Positions 52,960 to 62,091 of a stretch of 64,000 nucleotides of DNA are shown here, piece by piece. Each line of letters starts with the position of its first letter. Position 1 is the first letter of the stretch. The stretch is taken from contig NZ_LXTT01000070.1 of the NCBI RefSeq assembly GCF_001683915.1, forward strand, positions 1 to 64,000, written 5' to 3'. The notes under the pieces are model-generated. The model had not been told where the DNA came from, did no database searches, and saw only the letters and a list, made by a program, of their open reading frames with translations. A program made the translations under genes and the position numbers. Origin of the DNA: Allomuricauda sp. CP2A (GTDB taxonomy: Bacteria > Bacteroidota > Bacteroidia > Flavobacteriales > Flavobacteriaceae).

Positions 52960-53967
52960 ATGAAAGTACTAGTTTACAGTGCCAAAGATTTTGAGATTGA
53001 CAATATAAAAAAGGTGAATGGAAACAAGCACAAAATCACCTTTGTGCCGGATAAATTGGATTCCAATACGGCAGTTATGGCCGCCGGATATGAGGCCATT
53101 TCCATTTTCTCCAATGATGATGCCTCTTTGGTGGTGCTCGAGATTTTGAAGGACCTGGGGGTGAAGTACATCACTTTAAGGGCAACAGGCTACAACAATG
53201 TCAGCATTAAATCTGCAAAACGTATAGGTCTTAGAGTGGCTTATGCACCGGAATATTCCCCACATGCCATTGCTGAGCATACCATAGCACTACTTTTGGC
53301 GTTGAACCGAAAATTGATTCAGGCCCATGAACAGGTACATCAATACAACTTTCTGTTGGATAATCTGGTGGGTTTTGATTTAAACGGAAAAACTGTGGGC
53401 GTGTTCGGAACTGGCCGGATAGGGTCCATTGTGGTGAGAATCCTCCATGCATTTGGATGCAAGGTATTGGCCAATGATGTTCAAAAGAACCAATATTTGG
53501 AGAACCACTACGGTTTGGAGTACGTAACCCTGGAAGAGCTTTGCAAAAGATCCGATATTGTCAGCATCAATGCTCCGCTTACTTACGATACCCATCACAT
53601 TTTTAGGGCATCATTGTTCAAACTAATGAAGAAGGATGCGATTCTCATCAATACCGCTAGGGGAGCCATTGTAAAGACCAAAGATGTTATAAACGCACTC
53701 AAAAAAGGCAATTTGGCAGGCTATGCCACAGATGTATATGAGGCGGAAGAAGGCATTTTTTTCAAGGACAACAGCAGAACGGGGATTAAGGACGAGCAGC
53801 TTTTGGAACTCCTTTCGTTGCCCAATGTATTGCTGACCCCGCACCAAGCTTTTGCCACCAATGAAGCCCTGGACCGGATTGCTGAGACCACCATCTACAA
53901 CATTGACTGCTGGCAAGAGGGGAGGGGCTGCAAAAACGAGTTGGGTTATGAAACCTTTGTCTCATAA
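52960..53967 (+). CDS. D-2-hydroxyacid dehydrogenase (D-lactate dehydrogenase type)
   Basis: 335 aa of the D-isomer 2-hydroxyacid dehydrogenase family. Features: LRATGYNNVSI with the substrate Arg region, GTGRIGSIVVRI (NAD site), INTARGAIVKTKD, and the catalytic His in LLTPHQAF; YAPEYSPHAIAEH is typical of D-lactate dehydrogenases (LdhA). It would reduce pyruvate to D-lactate and regenerate NAD under low oxygen. No Crp/Fnr-type site is seen just upstream. It ends in a 6-nt overlap with the convergent cardiolipin synthase gene. Confidence 0.85.
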   Translation: MKVLVYSAKDFEIDNIKKVNGNKHKITFVPDKLDSNTAVMAAGYEAISIFSNDDASLVVLEILKDLGVKYITLRATGYNNVSIKSAKRIGLRVAYAPEYSPHAIAEHTIALLLALNRKLIQAHEQVHQYNFLLDNLVGFDLNGKTVGVFGTGRIGSIVVRILHAFGCKVLANDVQKNQYLENHYGLEYVTLEELCKRSDIVSINAPLTYDTHHIFRASLFKLMKKDAILINTARGAIVKTKDVINALKKGNLAGYATDVYEAEEGIFFKDNSRTGIKDEQLLELLSLPNVLLTPHQAFATNEALDRIAETTIYNIDCWQEGRGCKNELGYETFVS

Positions 53968-55395
53968 AAGGGGGCTCAACAATTTGGCAAAGCCTTCAAT
54001 CAACTTTTTAAACCAATGCCTTTGTTTGTGTTTTTCATAATCCGATAGAATGACGGATTTTTCGCAATCCTTCAAAAAATCGGATTTCATTTGTTGGCAA
54101 AGGGTTTCGTTGTAAACAAAAACCTGGGCCTCATAATTTTGTTGCAGGCTTCTATTGTCCAAGTTTGCAGTTCCAATGCTGGCTATCTCATCATCGCACA
54201 GCATCACCTTGCTATGCAAAAAACCATCAGCGTATAAGTAAATTTTGATGCCGGCCTTTAGGTAGGACTCAAAATAAGCCCTAACACACCAATCCACCAG
54301 TTTGCTATCTGTTGTGGTAGACATGAGAATCCGAACATCCACCCCGCTCAATGCTGTGGTCATTAGGGCCTGTAAAATGGCATGGTTGGGTATAATGTAT
54401 GGGTTTACGATGTATAGATACCTTTCTGCACTATTTATGATGGAAAAATAAGCCTGCTCCATCACATCAAAATCATCATCCGGGCCACTTGGAACTATTT
54501 GCAACGAATACCCTTTTTCTGGAGTGGGGAATGTTTTAAAAGTTGAGGTATCCACATTTTTCTCACTGGCAAGGAACCAATCTTTAATGAAGGTTTTGTT
54601 CAAGAAATCAACAGCCTCGCCTTCAATTTTTAAATGGGTATCATGCCATTTTCCTAGGGCAGTGTCTCCCCTTAAATACTTGTCAGATATATTGATCCCC
54701 CCGGTGAATCCAACTTTATTGTCAATAACAATGATCTTTCTATGGTTCCTGTAATTTAGGGAACTAATAAACCTGCCAAACTTAAAGGGAAGGAACTGAG
54801 CTGTTTCCACACCTATTTCCTTAAGCTTTTTCAGATATTTTTTGCTAAGGGAGTAACTGCCAATACCATCGTACAAAAGTCGAATGGTAACATTTTCGGC
54901 TATCTTCTTTTCAAATAGTTGAAGCAGTTTATCGGCCAATTCCCCGTCCTCAAAAATGTAATATTGTAGATGAATGTATTCTTTGGCCTCCTCCAATGCC
55001 TCAAATATGCTCTCAAAGGTGTTTTTCCCGTCTTTCAGCAATTCCAGATCATTATGGCAGGTAACCGGACACCATGAGGTATTGTTGATCAGTTGGGTGA
55101 TTTTGAGTTTGTTTACTGAAACCTCGGGTGCACAATGGATGGTGTTGTTGGTATTTTCTTGATCAAACCGGTTTTTTAGAGCGAACATCTTGTTCTTTCT
55201 CCTATTTCGCCCGAATAGGACGTAAAGAAGAACACCACCAACCGGAATTGTGAAAATGGCCAAAAGCCATGCCAAGGTTTTACTTGGCCTGACCCCATTG
55301 AACAATAAGCTTACAACCATTGTCAATGCAATAAGCACATAAAGGACTAGAAGAACAGGTATCAGCATTTGATTCATAAAACAAATATAAACCAC
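53962..55395 (-). CDS. cls: Cardiolipin synthase
   Basis: 477 aa, phospholipase D superfamily. Two N-terminal membrane helices (to about 55) are followed by two HKD motifs, HRKIIVIDNKVGFTGG and HSKVMLCDDEIASIGTAN, which form the active site. It condenses two phosphatidylglycerols (or equivalent) to cardiolipin in the inner membrane. The gene lies 44 nt downstream of the cation-efflux gene on the same strand. Confidence 0.92.
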   Translation of the reverse strand: MVYICFMNQMLIPVLLVLYVLIALTMVVSLLFNGVRPSKTLAWLLAIFTIPVGGVLLYVLFGRNRRKNKMFALKNRFDQENTNNTIHCAPEVSVNKLKITQLINNTSWCPVTCHNDLELLKDGKNTFESIFEALEEAKEYIHLQYYIFEDGELADKLLQLFEKKIAENVTIRLLYDGIGSYSLSKKYLKKLKEIGVETAQFLPFKFGRFISSLNYRNHRKIIVIDNKVGFTGGINISDKYLRGDTALGKWHDTHLKIEGEAVDFLNKTFIKDWFLASEKNVDTSTFKTFPTPEKGYSLQIVPSGPDDDFDVMEQAYFSIINSAERYLYIVNPYIIPNHAILQALMTTALSGVDVRILMSTTTDSKLVDWCVRAYFESYLKAGIKIYLYADGFLHSKVMLCDDEIASIGTANLDNRSLQQNYEAQVFVYNETLCQQMKSDFLKDCEKSVILSDYEKHKQRHWFKKLIEGFAKLLSPLL

Positions 55396-55438
55396 TTACG
55401 GTACGCATAAATTGAGCCGTGTCAGTATTTCAGATACG

Positions 55439-56323
55439 TTACTGTTTATACGTGTATTTGTTGGGTTCAATATGGATGAGTACATGACCAAGGTTGGGAA
55501 TTTCCTTTCGTAGGTAATCTTTAAGCTCATGGGCGATCCAATGGCCTTTTTCCACTGAAATCTTGCCGTCCACAATGGCATGAAGATCCACATGGTATTT
55601 CATCCCCGATTTTCGGACAAAGCATTTTTCGGTTCCCAAAATACCATTCACTTGGGCAGATTTCTTTCTTATTTCCAAAATCAAGTCATCGTATTGGTGT
55701 TCATCCATGATCTCGCCAAGAGCGGGACGAAATATCAAATAACTATTGTAAAGGATAAAGGTCGATGCCAAAAGGGCGGCCCAGTCATCCGCTGTTTCAT
55801 AGCCCTCGCCAAATAGGAGCGCAATGGAAATCCCCAAAAATGCCATTACGGAGGTTATCGCATCGCTCCTATGGTGCCAAGCATCTGCCCGCAACGAGGA
55901 ACTTTGGGTCTGTTTGCTTTTTTTGATGACCACTTGAAATGAAATTTCCTTCCAAAGGATGATGCCTCCCAAAACAATCAACGTCCAAGGTTCTGGAACT
56001 TTGTGCGGGGTTTGAATGTGTTGAATGCTTTCGTAGGCAATGATGGTTGCCGAAGTCACCAAAAAGGCCACTACAATAAATGTGACCAGGGGTTCAATTT
56101 TTCCATGCCCGTATGGATGGTTCTCATCTGGCGGTTTTTCGGCATATTTGAAGCCCAACAAGACCAAAAAGGACGAAAAAATATCGGTAGTGGATTCTAT
56201 GGCGTCAGCAATTAGCGCATAGGAATTCCCGAAAAATCCCGCCAAACCTTTTATCAAGGCCAAGCCCACATTGCCAAGTATGCTAAAATAAGTGGTTCGT
56301 ATGGCGGTTTTTTCGTTGCTCAC
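55439..56323 (-). CDS. Cation diffusion facilitator (zinc/iron efflux) transporter
   Basis: 294-aa CDF protein with six predicted membrane helices. The metal-site motifs ALIADAIESTTD (TM2) and DAWHHRSDAIT (TM5) are present, with a cytoplasmic C-terminal domain (from about 210) containing GMKYHVDLHAIVDG. It exports divalent metal such as Zn or Fe by proton antiport. No Crp/Fnr-type operator is seen upstream. Confidence 0.92.
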   Translation of the reverse strand: MSNEKTAIRTTYFSILGNVGLALIKGLAGFFGNSYALIADAIESTTDIFSSFLVLLGFKYAEKPPDENHPYGHGKIEPLVTFIVVAFLVTSATIIAYESIQHIQTPHKVPEPWTLIVLGGIILWKEISFQVVIKKSKQTQSSSLRADAWHHRSDAITSVMAFLGISIALLFGEGYETADDWAALLASTFILYNSYLIFRPALGEIMDEHQYDDLILEIRKKSAQVNGILGTEKCFVRKSGMKYHVDLHAIVDGKISVEKGHWIAHELKDYLRKEIPNLGHVLIHIEPNKYTYKQ

Positions 56324-56374
56324 TCTTTTTGATTACATGTTGCTAAGGTCGTGATTACAGAATAAAAAAGCACC

Positions 56375-56419
56375 CAAAAAAAATCCCCAGCTTTTTGAAT
56401 CATAAAAAAGCTGGGGATT
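56375..56419 (-). terminator. Terminator of the PPDK gene
   Basis: A stem of about 15 bp (AATCCCCAGC and its complement, 56382-56419) with a short loop. On the minus strand it is followed by a T-run. It lies immediately downstream of the PPDK stop. Confidence 0.85.
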
Positions 56420-56441
56420 CAACCAAGTAAAAGTCAGTTGG

Positions 56442-59168
56442 TCAATTTTCGGTCAAAGTTGCTTGTGCAGCGGCGACCCGTGCAATGGGCACCCTAAAGG
56501 GTGAGCAGCTCACATAGTTCATTCCCACTTTCTGGCAAAAGCCTACTGAGCTAGGTTCCCCGCCATGTTCCCCACAGATTCCAACTTTAAGGTTGGATCG
56601 TGTTTCACGACCTCGTTTGGTGCCTAATTCCACTAATTGGCCCACACCTTCTTGGTCCAAAACTTCAAAAGGGTCTGCTTTCAGGATACCTTTTTCAAGA
56701 TAGGTGGGCATGAATTTCCCTGAGTCATCCCTGGAATATCCAAATGTCATTTGGGTAAGGTCGTTGGTTCCAAAAGAGAAGAAGTCCGCATTTTCTGCAA
56801 TTTTATCAGCTATCAAAGCAGCCCTTGGGGTTTCTATCATGGTGCCCACGGAATATTCCACCGTATCCTTACGTTTTTTGAATACCTCTTGGGCAGTTGC
56901 ATCAATAATTGCTTTTTGTTGCACAAACTCTTCAACGGTACCTACCAATGGAACCATAATTTCAGGTTTTACATGGATACCATCTTTTTTTACACTAAGT
57001 GCAGCTTCCAAAATGGCCTGGGTCTGCATTTCGGTGATTTCAGGATAGGTGTTCCCCAATCTGCATCCACGGTGTCCCATCATGGGGTTGAACTCTTCCA
57101 GTTCGGCCACTTTACTTTTTACAGCGGCCAAAGAAATATGCAACTCTTCGGCCAACTCTTTTTGGGTCGCCAACTGATGGGGTACAAATTCATGCAATGG
57201 TGGATCGAGCAATCGTATGGTCACGGGATAGCCTTCCATGGCCCTAAAAATTCCTTCAAAATCGTCTCGTTGCATAGGGAGCAGTTCTTTTAAGGCTTGT
57301 TTACGGCCTTTTACGGTATCGGCCAGAATCATTTCCCGCATGGCTTTAATGCGGTCCACCTCAAAGAACATATGTTCGGTACGGGTCAAACCAATGCCTT
57401 TCGCACCAAAATTTCGTGCGATCAGAGCATCTTTTGGGGTATCGGCATTTGTTCTTACCTCCATGGTGGCGTAGTTATCGGATAGTTCCATCAACTCGGC
57501 AAATTCCCCGCTCAATTCTGGTTCCTTGGTGCCGACTTTTCCTTCCAAAATATTACCTGTTGAGCCATTGATTGAAATCCAATCCCCTTCGTGGTACTCA
57601 TGGCCATTAACTTTAAGGGTTCGGGTTTTATAGTTGATTTTTAACGCACCTGCCCCGGAAACACAGCATTTGCCCATACCTCTGGCCACAACCGCAGCAT
57701 GGGATGTCATTCCCCCTCTTGCAGTTACAATACCTTTGGCCACGTTCATGCCCTCTACATCTTCCGGAGAGGTTTCTACACGGACCAAAATGCTGTTCTT
57801 GAATTTGTTGGCCTCATCGGCAAAGAAAACAATCTGGCCGGTAGCTGCTCCAGGGGATGCGGGCAAACCTTGAGCAATTACTTCGGCTTCCTCCAAAGCT
57901 TTAGGGTCAAAAACGGGATGTAAAAGTTCGTTTAGTTTGTTGGGCTCTATGCGCATTAGGGCTTTTTTTTCATCTATCAGCCCTTCTTTGAGCAAGTCCA
58001 TGGCGATTTTCACCATGGCGGCACCGGTACGCTTGCCATTACGGGTCTGCAAAATCCAGAGTTTACCTTGTTGAATGGTAAATTCCATGTCCTGCATATC
58101 CTGATAATGGGTTTCCAGTTTATTTTGGTATTCAAACAGTTCCTTATAAATGTCAGGCATCAACTCTTCCAGGGAAGGGTAGTTTTCCTTACGTTCTTCC
58201 TCGTCTACTTGGGCAAGTTTGGCCCAACGTTGCGAGCCCATCAATGTAATTTGTTGCGGTGTGCGAACTCCGGAAACAACATCCTCGCCCTGTGCATTGA
58301 TGAGGTATTCGCCGTTGAACACATTTTCTCCCGTACCTGCATCTCTTGTAAAACATACTCCGGTTCCGGAATCTTCACCCATGTTGCCAAAGACCATGGC
58401 CTGCACGTTCACTGCAGTGCCCCAATCTTCGGGATAACCGTGCATTTTTCTGTAGTAAAGGGCACGGTCGCCGTTCCAGCTATTGAATACCGCGGTAATG
58501 GCACCCCAAAGCTGGTCCCATGGATTGTTGGGAAAGGGTTTTCCTGTTCTTTTTTTAACGATTTCCTTAAAATCATACACCAAATCTTGAAGGTCCTGAA
58601 CGGTAAATTGGGTGTCGTGCTCAATTCGTCTTTTATCCTTTAAATGATCGATGATTTCTTCAAAGGGATCAAGGTCGTCCTTGGACTCGGGTTTGAGCCC
58701 CATTACAACGCTACTGTACATTTGAATGAAACGGCGGTAGGAATCCCAGGCAAAGCGTTCGTTCCTTGTCATTTTAATGACACCTTTAATGGATTCATCG
58801 TTCAGACCCAGGTTGAGGACGGTATCCATCATCCCCGGCATGGAGACCCTTGCCCCGGAACGTACCGAAATCAATAGTGGGTTTTCATCATCGCCAAAAA
58901 TGGCCCCCATGGTTTCTTCGATACGGGTTATGGCCGCCCGAACCTCGGGTTCAATACGGTTTATTACGGCTTCCTTGCCTTCTTCGTTGTATTGTGTACA
59001 AACTTCTGTGGTAATTGTAAAGCCGGGGGGCACAGGGATTCCAATTCGGCTCATCTCGGCCAAGTTGGCCCCTTTGCCACCGAGCAGTTCCTTCATATCA
59101 CGACCGCCATCAGCCTTTTTATTGCCAAAGGAGTATACGCTGAGTTGGTTTGCTGTAAGTGTTTCCAT
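56442..59168 (-). CDS. ppdK: Pyruvate phosphate dikinase
   Basis: 908 aa. The N-terminal ATP-grasp domain carries GGKGANLAEM, the phosphohistidine domain has GGMTSHAAVVARGMGKCCVSG with the catalytic His, and the C-terminal PEP/pyruvate barrel ends with the conserved CGEHGGEPSS. It interconverts pyruvate + ATP + Pi and PEP + AMP + PPi, saving ATP equivalents when PPi is used in glycolysis. An operator at 59243 with a -7 box at the standard distance places it in the island regulon. Confidence 0.96.
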   Translation of the reverse strand: METLTANQLSVYSFGNKKADGGRDMKELLGGKGANLAEMSRIGIPVPPGFTITTEVCTQYNEEGKEAVINRIEPEVRAAITRIEETMGAIFGDDENPLLISVRSGARVSMPGMMDTVLNLGLNDESIKGVIKMTRNERFAWDSYRRFIQMYSSVVMGLKPESKDDLDPFEEIIDHLKDKRRIEHDTQFTVQDLQDLVYDFKEIVKKRTGKPFPNNPWDQLWGAITAVFNSWNGDRALYYRKMHGYPEDWGTAVNVQAMVFGNMGEDSGTGVCFTRDAGTGENVFNGEYLINAQGEDVVSGVRTPQQITLMGSQRWAKLAQVDEEERKENYPSLEELMPDIYKELFEYQNKLETHYQDMQDMEFTIQQGKLWILQTRNGKRTGAAMVKIAMDLLKEGLIDEKKALMRIEPNKLNELLHPVFDPKALEEAEVIAQGLPASPGAATGQIVFFADEANKFKNSILVRVETSPEDVEGMNVAKGIVTARGGMTSHAAVVARGMGKCCVSGAGALKINYKTRTLKVNGHEYHEGDWISINGSTGNILEGKVGTKEPELSGEFAELMELSDNYATMEVRTNADTPKDALIARNFGAKGIGLTRTEHMFFEVDRIKAMREMILADTVKGRKQALKELLPMQRDDFEGIFRAMEGYPVTIRLLDPPLHEFVPHQLATQKELAEELHISLAAVKSKVAELEEFNPMMGHRGCRLGNTYPEITEMQTQAILEAALSVKKDGIHVKPEIMVPLVGTVEEFVQQKAIIDATAQEVFKKRKDTVEYSVGTMIETPRAALIADKIAENADFFSFGTNDLTQMTFGYSRDDSGKFMPTYLEKGILKADPFEVLDQEGVGQLVELGTKRGRETRSNLKVGICGEHGGEPSSVGFCQKVGMNYVSCSPFRVPIARVAAAQATLTEN

Positions 59169-59242
59169 CTTTTTTATCTATTAAGAGATTGATAAATGCT
59201 AAAATCGATATGTAAAAGTAGCAGCTATCCCATCCTCAGAAC

Positions 59243-59256
59243 ATGATAAAAATCAG
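59243..59256 (-). promoter_or_regulatory. Crp/Fnr-type operator driving ppdK
   Basis: ATGATAAAAATCAG (TGA-N6-TCA). On the minus strand TACTTTTA (59220-59213), 7 of 8, ends 36.5 nt from the centre. Confidence 0.74.
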
Positions 59257-59407
59257 GGTTTTACATATGGGTCTTCCAGAGGGGCATGTTCAGGGGTTTA
59301 TTGTGCGGGCAAACCTTGCATTTATGGTATTGTATTGTTTTTTTGTCCGCCATGATGAAAAATGTCTTGATTTAAACGGTTGTAAATCAAACGAATAAAA
59401 AAATTAC

Positions 59408-59421
59408 ATGACATTGGTCAG
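59408..59421. promoter_or_regulatory. Upstream Crp/Fnr-type site of the yceI promoter
   Basis: ATGACATTGGTCAG (TGA-N6-TCA), centred 39 nt upstream of the second site at 59447. No -7 box lies at class II distance on either strand, so it may be an auxiliary site. Just upstream an 8-bp inverted repeat (TTGATTTA/TAAATCAA, 59367-59390) has wider spacing. The rest of the ppdK-yceI gap (59169-59513) shows nothing further. Confidence 0.5.
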
Positions 59422-59446
59422 TAATAATCAGTGATTTAGGAAAACA

Positions 59447-59460
59447 CTGACATTTATCAT
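59447..59460 (+). promoter_or_regulatory. Crp/Fnr-type operator driving yceI 1
   Basis: CTGACATTTATCAT (TGA-N6-TCA). GAACTTTG (59483-59490) ends 36.5 nt from the centre and fits the -7 box except for its first base. The ATG at 59514 is about 19 nt beyond the predicted start. Confidence 0.68.
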
Positions 59461-59513
59461 CTTTTAGAATGATTCGGTGTCTGAACTTTGTCACAAATTA
59501 AAACATCGACATT

Positions 59514-60116
59514 ATGCAATCACACATTAAAAATGGTCAGTTTTCACTACGAGCAGTTATCCTTGTGATAGCCTTGAGCTTACTTTCCATATCAATTTCT
59601 GCACAGCACTATACGTTGAACAACAGCGAAAGTGAGGTCACCGTGACCGGTACTTCCACACTACATGATTGGGAGGAAATCGCAGAGCAAAAATCAGGTT
59701 CAATTGCGTTGGACAATGGAGGTGAGCTTCCAAAAATCAGCACATTAAAGTTTGCCGTGGAGGCTGAGAGCCTAAAGAGCGGAAAGGGAGCCATGGACAA
59801 GAACACCTACAAAGCACTAGATACCAAAAAGTACAACCAAATTGTATTTGAAATGAAAAATGTGAAGAGTGTTTCGCCCGTAACCTCTGCATCCAACAAG
59901 TATAAGGTTGTGGCTACGGGCAACCTTACCATTTCGGGCACCACCAATACCGTAGACTTGCCCTTTAACCTAATTATTAATGGAGACAAAGTATTGCTGG
60001 AAGGAAAAAAACCTTTAAAAATGACAGATTACAACATTGAACCTCCCAAGGCCCTTTTGGGCACCATTACCACTGGTGATGAGATAGAAGTTCATTATAA
60101 CACCGTTTGGAAATAA
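59514..60116 (+). CDS. YceI family periplasmic lipid-binding protein 1
   Basis: 200 aa with a signal peptide (cleavage near ISISAQ). A YceI lipocalin-like barrel follows: LNNSESEVTVTGTSTLHDWEE, and a C-terminal KMTDYNIEPPKALLGTITTGDEIEVHYN. YceI proteins bind isoprenoid or other apolar molecules in the periplasm. It precedes an outer-membrane barrel gene by 36 nt and is under the operator at 59447. Confidence 0.9.
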   Translation: MQSHIKNGQFSLRAVILVIALSLLSISISAQHYTLNNSESEVTVTGTSTLHDWEEIAEQKSGSIALDNGGELPKISTLKFAVEAESLKSGKGAMDKNTYKALDTKKYNQIVFEMKNVKSVSPVTSASNKYKVVATGNLTISGTTNTVDLPFNLIINGDKVLLEGKKPLKMTDYNIEPPKALLGTITTGDEIEVHYNTVWK

Positions 60117-60152
60117 TTTAATCTTAATACTCAACTAAATAAATCTAGAACA

Positions 60153-61415
60153 ATGAAAAATTTTGCGAAATACGGATTATTGGCTGCTACTTTCATAGTA
60201 GGCCTATCGGGATATTCCCAAAACCGACAACTTGACAATTTCCGGTCACCGGACAAAAACGGAGTCAATGCTTTTGAAGCTCCCAAAGATACCGTCTCAA
60301 CGTTTGATGGGGTAAAAGTAAGGGTAGGCGGATCATCAACGCTACAGTTCCAGGCGTTGGATCATGAGAACTCAGGAGCCGTAGAGCTTATTCCCATTGG
60401 GGATAACTTTAACTTGGCAACGGCAAACTTAGACTTGGATGTGGCCTTGGCCAAAGGTGTGAGAATGCACTTGAGAACCTACTTGTCTTCCCGTCACCAC
60501 CCAGAGCCTTATGTAAAAGGGGGCTATTTTCAAGTGGACAATTTGGATTTCATCAGCCCCGGTTTGTTGGAAGAAGCCATGAAGTACTTGACCATTAAGG
60601 TCGGTCACATGGAAAACAACTACGGTGATGCGCACTTTAGAAGAAGTGATAACTCCCAAGCCATGCACAATCCATTTGTGGGCAACTTGATCATGGATGC
60701 CTTTACCACAGAGGTTGGGGGTGAAGTTTACTTCAGAAAAGATGGATTCATCGGTATGTTTGGGCTTTCCAATGGAAAATTGAACCAAGCAGTGGACAAT
60801 CCAGAGACCACAGGGGCATCAATATTGGCCAAGTTGGGCTATGATGGCCAAGTGAACGAAGACTTGAGACTGAGACTAACAGGTTCTGTATATAGCACAA
60901 ACAAATCCGCTAGGACCTATCTTTATAGTGCAGACCGTGCAGGATCAAGATACTATTTGGTGATGGAAGATGTTGACGCTTCAGCAACCAGTAATTTTAG
61001 ATCGGGCAGATACAACCCAGGCTTTAACAATGAGATTACTGCCTTTATGATCAATCCATTTGTAAAATGGAAAGGATTGGAGTTCTTTGGAACCTTTGAG
61101 ACTGCTTCCGGTAAGACCGATGCTGAAACCGATGATAGAAACGCTACGCAATTGGCAGGTGAGTTGATCTACAGATTCGGAAACAGTGAGAACTTTTATT
61201 TGGGTACGCGTTACAACACCGTAAATTCAGATGATCCATCCGGTTCGGAAATAACAATTGATAGGTTCCAATTGGGAGGTGGTATATTCTTGACCAAGAA
61301 CATTTTGGCCAAAATAGAATATGTAAACCAGCAATACGATGGATACGATACCACAAGTATCTTCCATGACGGTGAATTTAAAGGAGTTTTATTGGAAGCT
61401 GTGATCAGTTTCTAA
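60153..61415 (+). CDS. Predicted outer-membrane beta-barrel (porin-like) protein
   Basis: 420 aa with a signal peptide (cleavage near GYSQN). Alternating amphipathic strands rich in aromatic residues run throughout (VRVGGSSTLQFQALDHENSG; NFYLGTRYNTVN), and the C-terminal strand ends in VLLEAVISF, a typical terminal aromatic for outer-membrane insertion. I do not recognise a specific family. It probably forms one operon with yceI 1, suggesting uptake or display of a hydrophobic compound. Confidence 0.65.
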   Translation: MKNFAKYGLLAATFIVGLSGYSQNRQLDNFRSPDKNGVNAFEAPKDTVSTFDGVKVRVGGSSTLQFQALDHENSGAVELIPIGDNFNLATANLDLDVALAKGVRMHLRTYLSSRHHPEPYVKGGYFQVDNLDFISPGLLEEAMKYLTIKVGHMENNYGDAHFRRSDNSQAMHNPFVGNLIMDAFTTEVGGEVYFRKDGFIGMFGLSNGKLNQAVDNPETTGASILAKLGYDGQVNEDLRLRLTGSVYSTNKSARTYLYSADRAGSRYYLVMEDVDASATSNFRSGRYNPGFNNEITAFMINPFVKWKGLEFFGTFETASGKTDAETDDRNATQLAGELIYRFGNSENFYLGTRYNTVNSDDPSGSEITIDRFQLGGGIFLTKNILAKIEYVNQQYDGYDTTSIFHDGEFKGVLLEAVISF

Positions 61416-61434
61416 ACTCCCATGTTAGTTGATC

Positions 61435-61462
61435 AGACCTAGGACAGCAGTGTCCTAGGTCT
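61435..61462. terminator. Perfect 12-bp stem-loop after the porin-like gene
   Basis: Arms AGACCTAGGACA and TGTCCTAGGTCT around a GCAG loop. No clean T-run follows, so termination may be partial or the hairpin may protect the mRNA end before the second yceI gene. Confidence 0.5.
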
Positions 61463-61491
61463 TAAACATAAAAATTGTATATTTAAGTATC

Positions 61492-62091
61492 ATGTTGGCC
61501 TCAATACCACATATCACCAAAACAGCGCTATTAGGATTACTTGTTATATCCTGGTTCAGTTTTAACGACCCTGAAAGAGAAACAAAAGTAAGGGTTGCTC
61601 CAGAGAGTGAAGTGGTGATTTCCGGCACAACGAACGTCAATCAGTTTACCTGCAAATACAATCTGCAAGAATTGGAAATGCCCATCCGTTTGATCTATGA
61701 CGAAAAATCTGAGCAGATTCAGTTTAAAAATGCCGAATTAAAGTTGGTCAACGATTGTTTTGATTGTGGGGGAAAAGCCATCAACAAAGACTTTCAGGAG
61801 TTGCTAAAGACCGAAAGGCACCCGCAGGTGGAACTAAAGCTTCTTTATGTTGACCCTCCCTCACCAAATCAAAGTAAGGTAGACGTAGGGGTCGAGATCA
61901 AAATAGCTGGGGTTTCCCGTAAGTATCAATCCGTACTCTATTGTGAGCAAACCAGTAATATCTGTGTCAATGGCACCTTGGAGTTGAAACTCAGTGATTT
62001 TGAGTTGGAACCTCCCAAGAAGATGCTGGGGATGATCAAGGTGGACGATGAAATCAGGGTCCATTTAACCTTACAGATGAGCGAGATTTAA
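61492..62091 (+). CDS. YceI family protein 2
   Basis: 199 aa with an N-terminal hydrophobic segment (ALLGLLVISWF) that is a signal peptide or anchor. A YceI-like barrel follows (SEVVISGTTNVNQFTCKYN; C-terminal KLSDFELEPPKKMLGMIKVDDEIRVHLTL). It is more diverged than YceI 1 and has Cys pairs (CFDCGG). It lies after the stem-loop that follows the porin-like gene and no Crp/Fnr-type site is seen before it. Confidence 0.85.
   Translation: MLASIPHITKTALLGLLVISWFSFNDPERETKVRVAPESEVVISGTTNVNQFTCKYNLQELEMPIRLIYDEKSEQIQFKNAELKLVNDCFDCGGKAINKDFQELLKTERHPQVELKLLYVDPPSPNQSKVDVGVEIKIAGVSRKYQSVLYCEQTSNICVNGTLELKLSDFELEPPKKMLGMIKVDDEIRVHLTLQMSEI

Noticed and set aside
59367-59390. Inverted repeat TTGATTTA/TAAATCAA as another Crp/Fnr site
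   Set aside because: The half-sites are spaced wider than TGA-N6-TCA and no -7 box lies at the standard distance, so it was not counted among the 18 sites.
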